This document shows positions 35,082 through 44,023 of a stretch of DNA of 64,000 nucleotides, piece by piece (the first letter of the stretch is position 1; every line of letters starts with the position of its first letter). The stretch is from positions 464,322 to 528,321 of the forward strand of contig NZ_WLZY01000003.1 in assembly GCF_010122465.1 (NCBI RefSeq), in the 5' to 3' direction. A program made the position numbers and the translations under genes. This DNA is from Phytoactinopolyspora mesophila (GTDB taxonomy: Bacteria; Actinomycetota; Actinomycetes; Jiangellales; Jiangellaceae). The notes beneath the pieces were generated by a model. The model was not told the origin of the DNA, did no database searches, and was given only the letters and a program-made list of their open reading frames with translations.

Positions 35082-35510
35082 ATGCAACAAGCCCGGTGGT
35101 ACTTCGATGCCGACACCATCGGTGTCGGAAAAGCGCTCAAAGACATCCGTCGTGATGTCACCTGGCCCGGCGACGATGGCGAACGGAAACGCGCTCGCGA
35201 CCGACAGACACCTTGCCCCGTACGGCAGACCGATACACCCGACGAGCGCTGGATTCCCACCGTCACCCAGTGGGGCCTGACGATCATCACGCGCGACAAG
35301 AAGATCCAGGCACGCACCGCGGAGATCACCGCCGTCCGGGACGCTGGCGCTCGCATGTTCGCCATCACCAGCGAGGGCAACCTGAACCGCTGGGAATTGC
35401 TCGAAGTCGTTGTGAGCCAGTGGCGATCGATGGAGAATGTGGTCACCACCCGAACCGGCCCGTACATCTTCGCGTTGACACGGACCGGGATGCGGGAGAT
35501 CAACATTTAG
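35082..35510 (+). CDS. PIN-like domain protein, probable toxin
   Basis: A 142-residue protein beginning ARWYFDADTIGVGKAL, with the conserved acidic residue pair of PIN-like nucleases, and later WGLTIITRDKKIQAR, the second acidic motif (ITRDKKI). The rest (DAGARMFAITSEGNLNRWELLE) fits the compact PIN-like (VapC45/Mut7-C-type) fold. Such proteins are RNases, with the partner as antitoxin. It follows the DUF433 gene by 11 bases. The expected targets are RNA, but this cannot be shown from sequence. Confidence 0.78.
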   Translation: MQQARWYFDADTIGVGKALKDIRRDVTWPGDDGERKRARDRQTPCPVRQTDTPDERWIPTVTQWGLTIITRDKKIQARTAEITAVRDAGARMFAITSEGNLNRWELLEVVVSQWRSMENVVTTRTGPYIFALTRTGMREINI

Positions 35511-35613
35511 CAGTCCTCATGGGAGCAAGCAGGCGACGACTCACGACTGGCACTTCGCGCATCCACAGCCTGTAGTAACTCACAAAACCATGATCAGTTT
35601 CTAGGCAGCACAA

Positions 35614-35643
35614 CGCCCCCGGACCCTTCGTGGTCCGGGGGCG
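35614..35643. terminator. perfect 12-bp stem hairpin
   Basis: CGCCCCCGGACC (35614-35625) and GGTCCGGGGGCG (35632-35643) pair fully over CTTCGT. It lies about 100 bases after the toxin stop and just before the stop of a minus-strand small gene, so it can serve both directions. Confidence 0.85.
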
Positions 35644-35667
35644 CTTGCCCATTCCTTGGTCTTCTGC

Positions 35668-35856
35668 TCAGAGCCCGAACTCTCGCGCGCCGCGCACCAC
35701 CTCACGCAATGCACCCAAGCTCACCCGCATCGCTTCGATGCCATCATCGACGCCGGCCAGAGCCGTCTCGACACGTTCCACACGTCGCTGCAGAGACTCC
35801 ACATCGGCCAGGACCGCAGCGAGCAGCTGCACAACGTCTGTCCCCGGGGCCCTCAT
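35668..35856 (-). CDS. small coiled-coil protein of the island
   Basis: A 62-residue protein composed of a single amphipathic heptad region (LLAAVLADVESLQRRVERVETALAGVDDGIEAMR), strongly predicted as coiled coil. No family is recognised; phage- and plasmid-borne proteins of this type are common. It overlaps the 36-codon frame upstream by ATGA, which supports translation. A terminator hairpin lies right after the stop. Confidence 0.5.
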   Translation of the reverse strand: MRAPGTDVVQLLAAVLADVESLQRRVERVETALAGVDDGIEAMRVSLGALREVVRGAREFGL

Positions 35857-35963
35857 GACGTCACCGCAGTGTTCATCCGGCGAATCAACGTCCGCCGCTG
35901 CTCAGGACCCATCTCCGCCGCGAGTGCCTGCATCAGCTCGTCTCGCACCGCACGGGCGCGCAT
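35853..35963 (-). CDS. very small island ORF (36 aa)
   Basis: A 36-residue frame (MRARAVRDELMQALAAEMGPEQRRTLIRRMNTAVTS) whose TGA overlaps the ATG of the next small gene (ATGA). The charged helical sequence and overlap suggest it is translated as part of a phage-like minus-strand operon. Function unknown; too short for confident assignment. Confidence 0.4.
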   Translation of the reverse strand: MRARAVRDELMQALAAEMGPEQRRTLIRRMNTAVTS

Positions 35964-35969
35964 GTGATG

Positions 35970-36284
35970 TCACTGCGCCCTCGCCTCGTGATAGTCCACC
36001 TCAGCCCGCAGCGTGGCCACCTCGTTGCCTCCCGGTACCCGCTGGGGGCGCCTCGCCGAAATGTCGACCGTGGACACGTCAGCCGTCACCGCGCTCACCC
36101 GCCTCAGCATGGTCGATGGGCGGCAGAAGCTGGCGCGCCGGCGTGGGCATCCACTCCTTGTTAGTGGGTTTCCGAGGCCCCGGACGGCGCCGCTATCGCC
36201 GCGCCCGGGGCCGTCCAATGTCCGGGATGAGGCCGACCGTTCCCCGTGGCGGACCGCGTGCCTGTGATGGCACATCGATGGCAC
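35970..36284 (-). CDS. possible small island gene, start uncertain
   Basis: An open frame of at most 104 residues, ending seven bases before the start of the 36-codon frame at 35963. Only its C-terminal part (GGNEVATLRAEVDYHEARAQ) looks like protein, so the real start is probably internal. The upstream part is arginine/serine-rich and may be chance. No family recognised. Confidence 0.3.
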   Translation of the reverse strand: MPSMCHHRHAVRHGERSASSRTLDGPGRGDSGAVRGLGNPLTRSGCPRRRASFCRPSTMLRRVSAVTADVSTVDISARRPQRVPGGNEVATLRAEVDYHEARAQ

Positions 36285-36401
36285 ATACGACCCTGAACCA
36301 GGATGATCCAGGTTCCGCGCCCTTACACGGCGGGGCGTCGTTTATCTGCATGAATGCGCCTACATTGGTTCCGCTTTCCCTACCTTTAACGGCGCCCAGG
36401 C

Positions 36402-36448
36402 CACTCGTAATGAATAGGTCGTCGGTTCGATTCCGACAGGCGGCTCCA
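36402..36448 (+). repeat. attachment-site repeat, right copy
   Basis: 47 bases identical to 32046-32092, including the tRNA T arm, acceptor strand and CCA. It lacks the 5' half of the tRNA, so it is not a functional gene but the far end of the integrated element. Confidence 0.93.
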
Positions 36449-36751
36449 CCTCTTTTCGTGCCCTTCCGCGGGCACCTCTACTCATGACGCCGGACAAGCG
36501 AAGAGCCGGATCCGCGTTCACAGATGCGCCGTCCTCCGCCGTACCGGGGCGCGGCCTCGGCGACAGCTGATCGGCATGACACCGCGAGCGTTGGCGGGCC
36601 CTTACGCCGTATCGGCTCGCTCTCGCAGCCTTCCGGCCGCCTCGATGGGTTGACGGCACACGCGTCGGGCGGCAGTCTTTGTCCTTGCTACCCTAAAACG
36701 ATTTAGGATAGCGCTTCACCTGAGCACCCGCCCCAGCACCTCCGAGATCGG
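36449..36751. other. 303-bp gap after the island
   Basis: No supported gene. The palindrome CCTAAAACGATTTAGG (36692-36707) just before the MBL gene is the only regulatory-looking feature; minus-strand frames here run through the tRNA repeat antisense and are discounted. Confidence 0.55.
36692..36707. promoter_or_regulatory. palindrome upstream of MBL-fold gene
   Basis: CCTAAAACGATTTAGG has perfect six-base arms and starts 60 bases before the MBL gene. The position suits an operator. It resembles GntR/MarR-type sites, but no partner regulator is evident nearby. Confidence 0.5.
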
Positions 36752-37567
36752 ATGAACCACATGACACATGAGCTCTGTGTGATCGGCTGCAGCGCCTGCG
36801 CCCCGACAACCCTCGGCCCCGCGTCCGGATACCTCGTCCGAGTCGAGCAGACGACGCTCCTCGTCGATTGCGGCCCAGGTGTGATCGGACGGCTGGCCAG
36901 CTCCGGGGATCTGGCGGACGTCGATGCTGTCCTGGTCACCCATGAGCATCTCGATCATTGCGGAGATCTGATGACCCTCGCCTTCCGGCGGGCCTTTCCG
37001 CAGCGTCTCGAACCGATCCCGTTGTACGGGCCGGCGGCGCTGGCCCGCGTCATCGAGGGTTTCGATCAGGTCTTCGGCATCCCTACCCTGCCGGAGTTGC
37101 GCACGCCATTGAATGACCAGCTCCCCTTCACCCCGATCGACCTCGGCGCAGGCCTGTCGATCGGTGACATCCGGGTTGAGACCCTAGGCGCGGCACACCC
37201 CGTCCCCACTCTGTCGCTTCGTTTCCCCGACCTCGATCTCGTGTACACCTCCGATACGGGCCTGACAGAGGAGCTGGTGGAGTTCACCGCGGGTACGTCA
37301 ACACTGCTCGCCGAGGCGACATACGTGAACGAGGAAGGACGTGACTTCACCGCCCACGGGCACATGGGCGGCGCCGAGGCGGGCGAGCTCGCGGCACGGG
37401 CCGGGGTCGAGCTGCTGGTCCTGACCCACTTGTCGGATCCCGACGACGAACAACCGACGTGTGACGCCGCCCGGAGCCGGTTCACCGGCTCCATCGAGTT
37501 CGCGCGCCCAGGCATGCGGCTGGGTCGAGCCGGCTCACGGGCGCGGGTGATGGCCCGGGAAGACTGA
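36752..37567 (+). CDS. MBL-fold metallohydrolase
   Basis: A 271-residue metallo-beta-lactamase fold protein. The HxHxDH motif is VTHEHLDHCGD (residues about 65-75), GAAHPVPTLSLRFPDLDLVYTSDTGLT supplies the later His and Asp, and HMGGAEAGELAARAGVELLVLTHLSD the last His. It resembles ribonuclease Z-like and cyclic phosphate hydrolases of this size. The substrate is not determined. Its stop codon shares the hexamer TGATCA (37565-37570) with the convergent repair gene. Confidence 0.85.
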   Translation: MNHMTHELCVIGCSACAPTTLGPASGYLVRVEQTTLLVDCGPGVIGRLASSGDLADVDAVLVTHEHLDHCGDLMTLAFRRAFPQRLEPIPLYGPAALARVIEGFDQVFGIPTLPELRTPLNDQLPFTPIDLGAGLSIGDIRVETLGAAHPVPTLSLRFPDLDLVYTSDTGLTEELVEFTAGTSTLLAEATYVNEEGRDFTAHGHMGGAEAGELAARAGVELLVLTHLSDPDDEQPTCDAARSRFTGSIEFARPGMRLGRAGSRARVMARED

Positions 37568-40500
37568 TCACATCAGGGTCAGCTGCTGAGCGCGCTGCCG
37601 GCGATTCGCGGTTTCGGCGTCGATGCGCTCGACGATCGAGCTGTTCAATGCCCGCAGGAACGGGGACGGGCCGTTCTCCCGCAGCTGGCCACGCCAGATG
37701 CGCTGAGCGGCGTGGGAGAGATAGAGCAGCCGTTGCGCCCGGGTCATGCCGACGAAGAAGAGCCTGCGTTCCTCCGCCAGCTGTTCGTCGTCGGGTTCCT
37801 CACCCGGCCAGCGCAGCGGCAGCAATCCGTTCTCGCACCCCACCATGAAGACCACCGGGAACTCCAGTCCCTTGGCAGCGTGCAGGGTGAGCAGCGAGAT
37901 TCGGTCCGCCCGAGGATCTAGAGCGTCCACCTCGGCGCCGAGCAGCAGTTCTCTCCGGAATCGTTCGAGGTCATCGCCGCATTCCACGGCGAGCGGGGTC
38001 AGTAGGTCAACCGCCACGTACAACTCCGACGTCCGCTCGGTCCGGTTCAGGCGGGAAACCCGCTGCGACGTCACTTCCGCGACACTCTGCAGCGCCGTGT
38101 AGACGTCAGGTGCCGTTCTCGCCTCAGTGGCGTAGGTCAGCTCGTCGAGTAGTGTCCGCACGCCCGGCCGCTCGACCAGGCGGTCGTGGGAATGCCGCTG
38201 GAACGGATACCCGGCTCTGGTCAGGGCGTCCATGACGGCGCCGGCTTGCCCGGACGTGCGGTAGAGAACGGCGATGTCACCGAAGCCGATCTGGTCCTCG
38301 CCGTCGTCGTCGACCCGGCCGCTGTCGCGCGAATGCAACGACGTGCCACCCAGTAGCTGATCGATCGTGCGGGAGACGAACGCGGCCTCCGTACGATCGC
38401 TGGCGGCAGGGTAGACCCCGATCCTGGCCGGGTCGGCGTGGCCACCAGCCGCGCTGAGCACCCGATCCGGAACCAGAGTCGACGGGCGCACCACCTGCAT
38501 CGCACCGCTCAGGATGTGCGGGCCGGACCGGTAGTTTCGAGTGAGGTGCACAACTTCCGCCGAAGGAAAATCCTGCTCGAAGCGGAGGAAGAAGCCGACG
38601 TCGGCGCCACGAAAACGGTAGATGGCCTGGTCCGGATCGCCGATAGCGGTCACGTTGCCGCCGGCCGGTGCGAGCATCCTCAGCAACCGGTACTGCAACG
38701 CGTCGACATCCTGGTACTCGTCGACACAGATCCATGAGTAACGCGCCCGGAATTCCGCGCTGAGGGCGGGATCGGATTCGAGCAGATCAACCGGGAGGGC
38801 CACCAGATCGTCGAAGTCGACCAAGTTCAGTTCCCGCAGCTTGGTCAGGTAGGCATCGAGAGCCTTGGTGACCTCTGGATCGACCGGCTGTGGGCTGCGC
38901 CGGACCCGCGAGAGTTCCGACACCATGCCCCTCGCCGCCGCCGCATCGCCGAGCACGTCGGCAAGCACAGCCAGGCGGCGTTCGTCGTCGGCTATGCCGA
39001 AACTCGCGGTCAGGCCCACCCGGGCGTGCTCGGCGCGCAGCACACTCAGGCCGAAGGCATGAAACGTCGTCACGGTAACGTCGTCAGCGCGTTCCCCGAT
39101 GAGCCGCCCTAGACGCTCGGACATCTCAGCCGCGGCTTTGCGGGTGAAAGTGATGGCCAGGCACTGTTCAGGTGGTACCTGATGGTCGTTGACCATGTAG
39201 GCGATCCGGTGCGTCAGCGTGCGGGTCTTCCCCGTCCCCGGACCCGCGATGATCAGCAATGGGCCGCTACGGACCGCCGCCGCGGCGCGCTGATCCGGAT
39301 CGAGCCCGGCCAGCAACGCCGGCGTGGTGTCGCTGATCTCCTGCGTGTCCCGCTCGGCGCCCACCTCGGCGCCGGGCTCGGACAGGACCTCGAGCGTGGG
39401 CTGAGCCGGTGTCCCGGCCGGCGCACTCCGGCGCGGACGGTTCGGTTCGGCTCGGATCGGGGCGTCGTCGAACAGGGCAGGCGCCTGCCAATTGCGCACA
39501 GTGCGAAGCTCGGCCGGATCGAAGAGACGGATGGTTCCATACTCACCGTCGTAGCCCGCCTCGCGGATCACCTCACCCTGCCGAAGCCTCCGGACGGCCT
39601 CCGCTAGCTGGGGCGACGCGGTCTCGAGGTCATCGAGCGCAACGTCGGCGAGGATGGCGAGTTCGGGCCCGTGCACGGCAGTCAGCCCGGCGATCTCACG
39701 ACGGACTTTCTTGCTCTTGGACCCGACACCCAGCAGCTCACCCATGATCTCGGGCAACGGGATCAAGCTCCGGAAACCGGCCGCGCCGTCCGGCCGGACA
39801 CCAGCGGGACGATCCGCAAGTTCCTCGACCCGGCTGAGCACGCCGACGGTGAGTGCTTTGCCACATTCAGGGCACAGTCCCCCGAGGCGCCGCGTCTCGG
39901 CCGGAGACAACCGGACCTGACATTTCCGGTGTCCGTCGTGGTGGTACTTGCCCTCTTCGGGGAAGAACTCGACGGAGCCGGCGTAGCCCTCACCTGTCTC
40001 GAGGGCGGCGCGTACCGAGTAGTAGTCCATCTCGGTGTCGAACACACTGGCTTCCCTGCCGAGGATGGGCGGCGAGTGTGCATCGGAGTTGCTGACCAAT
40101 GTGTAACGGTCCAGTGCGGACACCCGCCAGATCATCTCCGGGTCGGCCGACAGGCCGGTCTCCAGCGCGAAGATGTGATCAGCCAGGTCCAGGTAGCAGT
40201 CTTCGACGGCATCGAATCCGGCCTTGGACCCCAGCACCGAGAACCACGGCGTCCAGATGTGGGCCGGGACCAGGTAGGCGTCCGGGCTGGATTCGAGCGC
40301 GATCTCCAGCAGATCCCGGGAGTCGAGTCCGAGAATCGGCCGCCCGTCGGATCCGATGTTGCCGATGGCCGCGAGCCGGCGGTTGAACTCCGCCGCGGAG
40401 TCGAAGTCCGGCAAGTACACGAGATGGTGAACCTTGCGAGTGCGCTCGGCACGTTTGTAGATGGTCGAGATCTCCGCCGACAGCATGAACCGGACATCGG

Positions 40501-40762
40501 TCACGCAACTGGGCGGCAGATCGCGGTCGATCTCCCGCTCGAGCTCCGGACGGAGGCGGAAGACCCCGGGCTCCGCGACCACCAGGTTCTCCTGGAGATG
40601 AGCGAACCACGCGGGGTGAGTGACATCGCCGGTGCCGACCAAGCCGATGCCTTTCCGCTTGGCCCACCAGGTCAGATGTTCGAGGTCACAATCCTTGCTA
40701 CAAGCCCTGGAGTACTTTGAATGGATGTGCAGGTCGGCGTAGAAGCGCACCCCAGAAATCAT
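37568..40762 (-). CDS. EndoQ-like PHP nuclease fused to UvrD-type helicase
   Basis: A 1064-residue two-part protein. Residues 1-400: PHP-type phosphoesterase matching endonuclease Q, with FYADLHIHSKYSRACSKD, VSNSDAHSPPILGREA, a zinc cluster (Cys about 281, CPEC about 300) and the C-terminal GYDGEYGTI motif. EndoQ cuts DNA 5' of deaminated bases. Residues about 490-1064: SF1A helicase with IIAGPGTGKTRTL (about 505), VDEYQDVDALQYR (about 680), GDPDQAIYRFRGA, LTLHAAKGLEFPVVF and FVGMTRAQRLLYLS. Together this suggests nicking and unwinding of damaged DNA. The ATG at 40762 is chosen since PHP homology starts there; the frame runs open to 40855. Confidence 0.85.
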   Translation of the reverse strand: MISGVRFYADLHIHSKYSRACSKDCDLEHLTWWAKRKGIGLVGTGDVTHPAWFAHLQENLVVAEPGVFRLRPELEREIDRDLPPSCVTDVRFMLSAEISTIYKRAERTRKVHHLVYLPDFDSAAEFNRRLAAIGNIGSDGRPILGLDSRDLLEIALESSPDAYLVPAHIWTPWFSVLGSKAGFDAVEDCYLDLADHIFALETGLSADPEMIWRVSALDRYTLVSNSDAHSPPILGREASVFDTEMDYYSVRAALETGEGYAGSVEFFPEEGKYHHDGHRKCQVRLSPAETRRLGGLCPECGKALTVGVLSRVEELADRPAGVRPDGAAGFRSLIPLPEIMGELLGVGSKSKKVRREIAGLTAVHGPELAILADVALDDLETASPQLAEAVRRLRQGEVIREAGYDGEYGTIRLFDPAELRTVRNWQAPALFDDAPIRAEPNRPRRSAPAGTPAQPTLEVLSEPGAEVGAERDTQEISDTTPALLAGLDPDQRAAAAVRSGPLLIIAGPGTGKTRTLTHRIAYMVNDHQVPPEQCLAITFTRKAAAEMSERLGRLIGERADDVTVTTFHAFGLSVLRAEHARVGLTASFGIADDERRLAVLADVLGDAAAARGMVSELSRVRRSPQPVDPEVTKALDAYLTKLRELNLVDFDDLVALPVDLLESDPALSAEFRARYSWICVDEYQDVDALQYRLLRMLAPAGGNVTAIGDPDQAIYRFRGADVGFFLRFEQDFPSAEVVHLTRNYRSGPHILSGAMQVVRPSTLVPDRVLSAAGGHADPARIGVYPAASDRTEAAFVSRTIDQLLGGTSLHSRDSGRVDDDGEDQIGFGDIAVLYRTSGQAGAVMDALTRAGYPFQRHSHDRLVERPGVRTLLDELTYATEARTAPDVYTALQSVAEVTSQRVSRLNRTERTSELYVAVDLLTPLAVECGDDLERFRRELLLGAEVDALDPRADRISLLTLHAAKGLEFPVVFMVGCENGLLPLRWPGEEPDDEQLAEERRLFFVGMTRAQRLLYLSHAAQRIWRGQLRENGPSPFLRALNSSIVERIDAETANRRQRAQQLTLM

Positions 40763-40863
40763 GCCACGCGTGTTCTCCGGGTGAGGAGACGGATGGTCCC
40801 GGCCCCTCGTCGGAGCTGATCGAGCGCCTTGTGAAGCGCTCCCGGCCGGGGTCAAACGGTAGT

Positions 40864-41655
40864 ATGATCCGCCTATCGAAAGATAGCATCATTCCCACGA
40901 AGGAGACTCCCACGGCGCGCCCAACACCGGTGGAGCCACGAGGCGTCGGACACCAGTGGAACGTCGGGATGCTCCACGCGGATGTCCTCGATACCATCGG
41001 CCCGCAGATCGTCGATGGAACATGGCCGGAAGGTCATGTGCTCACGCTGGACTGGATCCAGGAATCGTTCGGTGTCTCCCGCACCGTCGCGCGCGAGACC
41101 ATGCGTGTGCTCGAATGGACCGGGCTGGTCACGTCCAGCCGCCGGGTCGGCATCACGGTGCTGGCGCAGACGTCGTGGAACGTCTTCGATCCACGAGTCA
41201 TCTGGTGGCGACTCTCCGGTCAGGGTCGAGATCAGCAGCTGCGTTCGCTGACCGAGCTGCGGGTGGCGATCGAACCCGTGGCCGCCAGCGCCGCGGCCCG
41301 CCATGCTTCCACTGCCGAACGCGAACGGGCCGTCGCGCTCGCCATGGCTATGCGTGAGCAGGGCGATGCCGGCCATCTCGAAGAATTCCTCGAGCTGGAC
41401 GTCGAATTCCACACTCTCCTGCTTCGGGCGAGCGGTAATGAGATGTTCAACGCCCTCGGTGACGTGGTCGCCGCGGTCCTGCGCGGCCGGACCCAACTGG
41501 GGCTGATGCCCCAGTACCCTGACCCCGCATCGACGAAGCTGCACGAGGACGTCGCCCGCTCGGTGGCGCAGGGCGACGGAGCGGCAGCCGAGAGCGCTAT
41601 GCGCGACATCCTCGCCGAAGTCCACGCCGCGATGATCGAAGTGTGGGGAAGTTGA
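40864..41655 (+). CDS. GntR family regulator (FadR/FCD type)
   Basis: About 263 residues. The winged HTH is at about 30-100 (LTLDWIQESFGVSRTVARETMRVLEWTGLVTSSRRVGITV), and the C-terminal all-helical FCD domain includes ELRVAIEPVAASAAARHAS and EFLELDVEFHTLLLRASGN with the metal/ligand Asp and His. The ligand is unknown. Start choice is weak: ATG 40864 is used, although an AAGGAG at about 40901 could serve a later codon. The hairpin-like CTATCGAAAGATAG (40873-40886) lies over the start. Confidence 0.82.
   Translation: MIRLSKDSIIPTKETPTARPTPVEPRGVGHQWNVGMLHADVLDTIGPQIVDGTWPEGHVLTLDWIQESFGVSRTVARETMRVLEWTGLVTSSRRVGITVLAQTSWNVFDPRVIWWRLSGQGRDQQLRSLTELRVAIEPVAASAAARHASTAERERAVALAMAMREQGDAGHLEEFLELDVEFHTLLLRASGNEMFNALGDVVAAVLRGRTQLGLMPQYPDPASTKLHEDVARSVAQGDGAAAESAMRDILAEVHAAMIEVWGS
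40873..40886. promoter_or_regulatory. inverted repeat at GntR gene start
   Basis: CTATC-GAAA-GATAG, immediately after the proposed ATG and in the divergent region with the EndoQ-helicase gene. It could be the GntR operator. If so, the true start would lie further downstream. Confidence 0.4.
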
Positions 41656-41878
41656 GCTGCCCGTTCAGCCCGGCGCATACCTACCGCCTTGCCACGACTC
41701 GCTCCACGCGTCGAAATGTCGGGTTGGCACCGATAACCACTCAACAGCTGTCTGATGACACGGAATTCACCCATCGATAGCGTTCATTCACACTGGATGC
41801 CGTTCGCCGAGGCGCCGCGCAGCCGGACGAGCGTCGCCAGTCGGAGATGTCACTCGTCCACTCGAGAAGGGTTCCTCC

Positions 41879-43999
41879 ATGGCGGCTCCTGCAAGACGTG
41901 CCCGCAACGGCCGGCTGGTGACCGGCATGGCGGCCGGCGCTCTGCTCCTGCCTTTCTTCGCCGGATCCGGCTCGGCGACGCCGCAGCCCGGGACCGGCCC
42001 GATCTTCGAGGACGGCCAGGCACAAATCGTTCCCGAGTTCTCCGACTCCAGTGCCTGGATCCGGCAGCAGCTCTGGGTGGAGACGGAGTTCGACAGTGAC
42101 GGCGACGGCCGGCCTGACCGTGTTCATGTCGACGTCACCCGTCCCCACCAGACCGAAACCGAGGATCTGCGGGTGCCCGTCATCTACGAGACGAGCCCCT
42201 ACTACGCCGGAACCGCCGCGGTCGATTCGCAGCTGTCCTGGTTCTGGGACGTCCACCACGAGATCGGCAAGGAACCGCCGGAGCGCCAGCCAGCGCCCCA
42301 GATCCCGCACCGGCCGGACCGTACCTCGGTATCCAACAGCCACGTGAACGAGTGGGTCCGCCGTGGCTTCGCGGTGGTCCATTCCGAATCGCCGGGCACC
42401 GGGTTGTCCCAGGGCTGTCCCACCATCGGCGGCGCTAACGAGTCCCGGGCGCCGAAGGCCGTCGTCGACTGGCTCAATGGGCGGGCTACGGCGTACACCT
42501 CGGTCGACGGCGACGAAGAAGTCGACGCCTACTGGTCCACCGGCAAGGTCGGCATGACCGGCACGTCGTACAACGGGACGCTGCCCATCGCGGCTGCCAC
42601 AACAGGCGTCGAAGGCCTGGAAGCCATCGTCCCGGTCGCCGCCATATCGGAGTGGTACGACTACTTCCGGTCCAACGGCACGGTGAAGCACCCCGGAGGC
42701 GGCGCCTCCCCGGAAGGCACGTGGCGTGGTGAGGACGCCGACGTCTTGTACGACTTCGTCAACAGTGGCTATCCGGAGACCCGCGACTACTGCGACGAGA
42801 CGGTGCGCGACGGCACCATGCTGGCCGAGATGGACCGCGCCGACGGCGACTACAACGAGTTCTGGGCGGCGCGCAGCTATCTCGCCGACGCCGGGAACAT
42901 CCAGGCCGCGACGCTCTTCGCGCATGGTTTCAACGACTGGAACGTCATGCCGCAGCAGGCCGTCCAGCTGTATGAAGCACTCCGGGAGCAGGGCACGCCG
43001 GTTCAGGCGTACTTCCACCAGGGCGGGCACGGCGGCGCGCCGCCACTCGAGATGATGAACCGCTGGTTCACGCGCTACCTCTGGGATCACGAGAACGACG
43101 TCGAGAACGACCCCCGGGTCCGGATCGCGCACGGCTCGGACCGGTTCGACACCACGGCGTTCGACGACTACCCCAACCCGGACACGGCCAATGTGACGTT
43201 CCTGCCGCAAGCTGGCGGGGCCGAGGTAGGCGGATTCACCTCCCTGACTCTGCCCGAGGCCACGACCGAGACACTCGAGGACGACTACACCCATCTGGCC
43301 GGCGATCTCGCCCAAGCAGAGTCGTCCGACCACCGCCTGCTCTACGCGACGCCAGTGCTGAGCGAGGATCTGCACCTGTCCGGTACGCCGTCGATCACGG
43401 TGCGGCTTGCCTCGAGCAAGCCGGCCGCGAATTTGTCGGTCATGCTGGTCCGTCTACCCTGGACCGGTAGCCCACTGAGTGCGGCGAGCGTCGTCACCCG
43501 AGGGTGGGCCGACCCGCGCAACCACCGCTCGCTCACCGACAGCGAGGCACTGATTCCAGGCGAGTTCTACGACGTCACATTCGACGTGCAATCCACCGAC
43601 AAGATCATCGCCAAAGGTCAGCAACTAGGCCTGATGATCTTCTCCAGCGATCACCAACACACGCTCCGCCCGGAGCCCGGTACCGAGCTGACCGTCGACC
43701 TGGCTGGCACCTCCATCGACCTGCCGGTGGTGGGTGGCCCGCTGGCCGTGGGCATCTGCGCCGACGAAGACACCCGGGAGACCGTCGTGATTCGCGGCGA
43801 AGACTCCGGCGTCCCGAATCACACCCTGGCCGGGACCTGCACCATCAACCATCACATCCTCGATGAGGCCGAGTGGGAGAACCACGGCGACTTCGTCAGG
43901 CATGTAGGTCGGGTGGCTGACCAGCTACGTGCGGCTGGCGTCATCACCCCACGTGAGCGCGGACAGTTGGTCCGTGCCGCCGCCCGCTCGGCGCGGTAA
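41879..43999 (+). CDS. secreted Xaa-Pro dipeptidyl-peptidase (S15/CocE-NonD)
   Basis: A 706-residue exported serine peptidase. Residues 1-34 form a signal peptide (LVTGMAAGALLLPFFAGSGSA). The catalytic domain has GMTGTSYNGTLPIAAA (nucleophile Ser), then PVAAISEWYDYFRSNG, the GFNDWNVMPQQAV Asp region and the YFHQGGHGG His motif. A C-terminal jelly-roll domain (from about residue 440) is typical of X-Pro dipeptidyl aminopeptidases. It probably cleaves proline-containing peptides outside the cell. ATG at 41879 follows GAGAAGGGTTCC. A strong terminator follows. Confidence 0.9.
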   Translation: MAAPARRARNGRLVTGMAAGALLLPFFAGSGSATPQPGTGPIFEDGQAQIVPEFSDSSAWIRQQLWVETEFDSDGDGRPDRVHVDVTRPHQTETEDLRVPVIYETSPYYAGTAAVDSQLSWFWDVHHEIGKEPPERQPAPQIPHRPDRTSVSNSHVNEWVRRGFAVVHSESPGTGLSQGCPTIGGANESRAPKAVVDWLNGRATAYTSVDGDEEVDAYWSTGKVGMTGTSYNGTLPIAAATTGVEGLEAIVPVAAISEWYDYFRSNGTVKHPGGGASPEGTWRGEDADVLYDFVNSGYPETRDYCDETVRDGTMLAEMDRADGDYNEFWAARSYLADAGNIQAATLFAHGFNDWNVMPQQAVQLYEALREQGTPVQAYFHQGGHGGAPPLEMMNRWFTRYLWDHENDVENDPRVRIAHGSDRFDTTAFDDYPNPDTANVTFLPQAGGAEVGGFTSLTLPEATTETLEDDYTHLAGDLAQAESSDHRLLYATPVLSEDLHLSGTPSITVRLASSKPAANLSVMLVRLPWTGSPLSAASVVTRGWADPRNHRSLTDSEALIPGEFYDVTFDVQSTDKIIAKGQQLGLMIFSSDHQHTLRPEPGTELTVDLAGTSIDLPVVGGPLAVGICADEDTRETVVIRGEDSGVPNHTLAGTCTINHHILDEAEWENHGDFVRHVGRVADQLRAAGVITPRERGQLVRAAARSAR

Positions 44000-44023
44000 G
44001 CCGCTCGTTCACAAGGGGAACGG

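Larger units (their letters stand above)
32046..36448. mobile_element. tRNA-Thr-linked integrated element remnant (about 4.4 kb)
   Basis: A 47-bp direct repeat bounds this interval: the tRNA 3' part (32046-32092) and an identical copy at 36402-36448. This is the classic outcome of site-specific integration into a tRNA gene. Inside are small unassigned genes, a DUF433/PIN-like toxin-antitoxin pair and degenerate sequence, but no recognisable integrase, replication or conjugation gene, so the element is a decayed remnant. Confidence 0.88.

Noticed and set aside
32046..36448. An integrase gene in the tRNA-linked island
   Set aside because: No frame on either strand shows tyrosine or serine recombinase motifs; the element appears to have lost it.
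36360..36659. Minus-strand frame with VEPPVGIEPTTYSLRVA
   Set aside because: This peptide is the antisense translation of the tRNA 3' repeat, a well-known annotation artefact.
41741..43375. A 544-codon minus-strand frame
   Set aside because: Antisense to the S15 peptidase, whose motifs and signal peptide are clear; high GC makes long antisense frames common.
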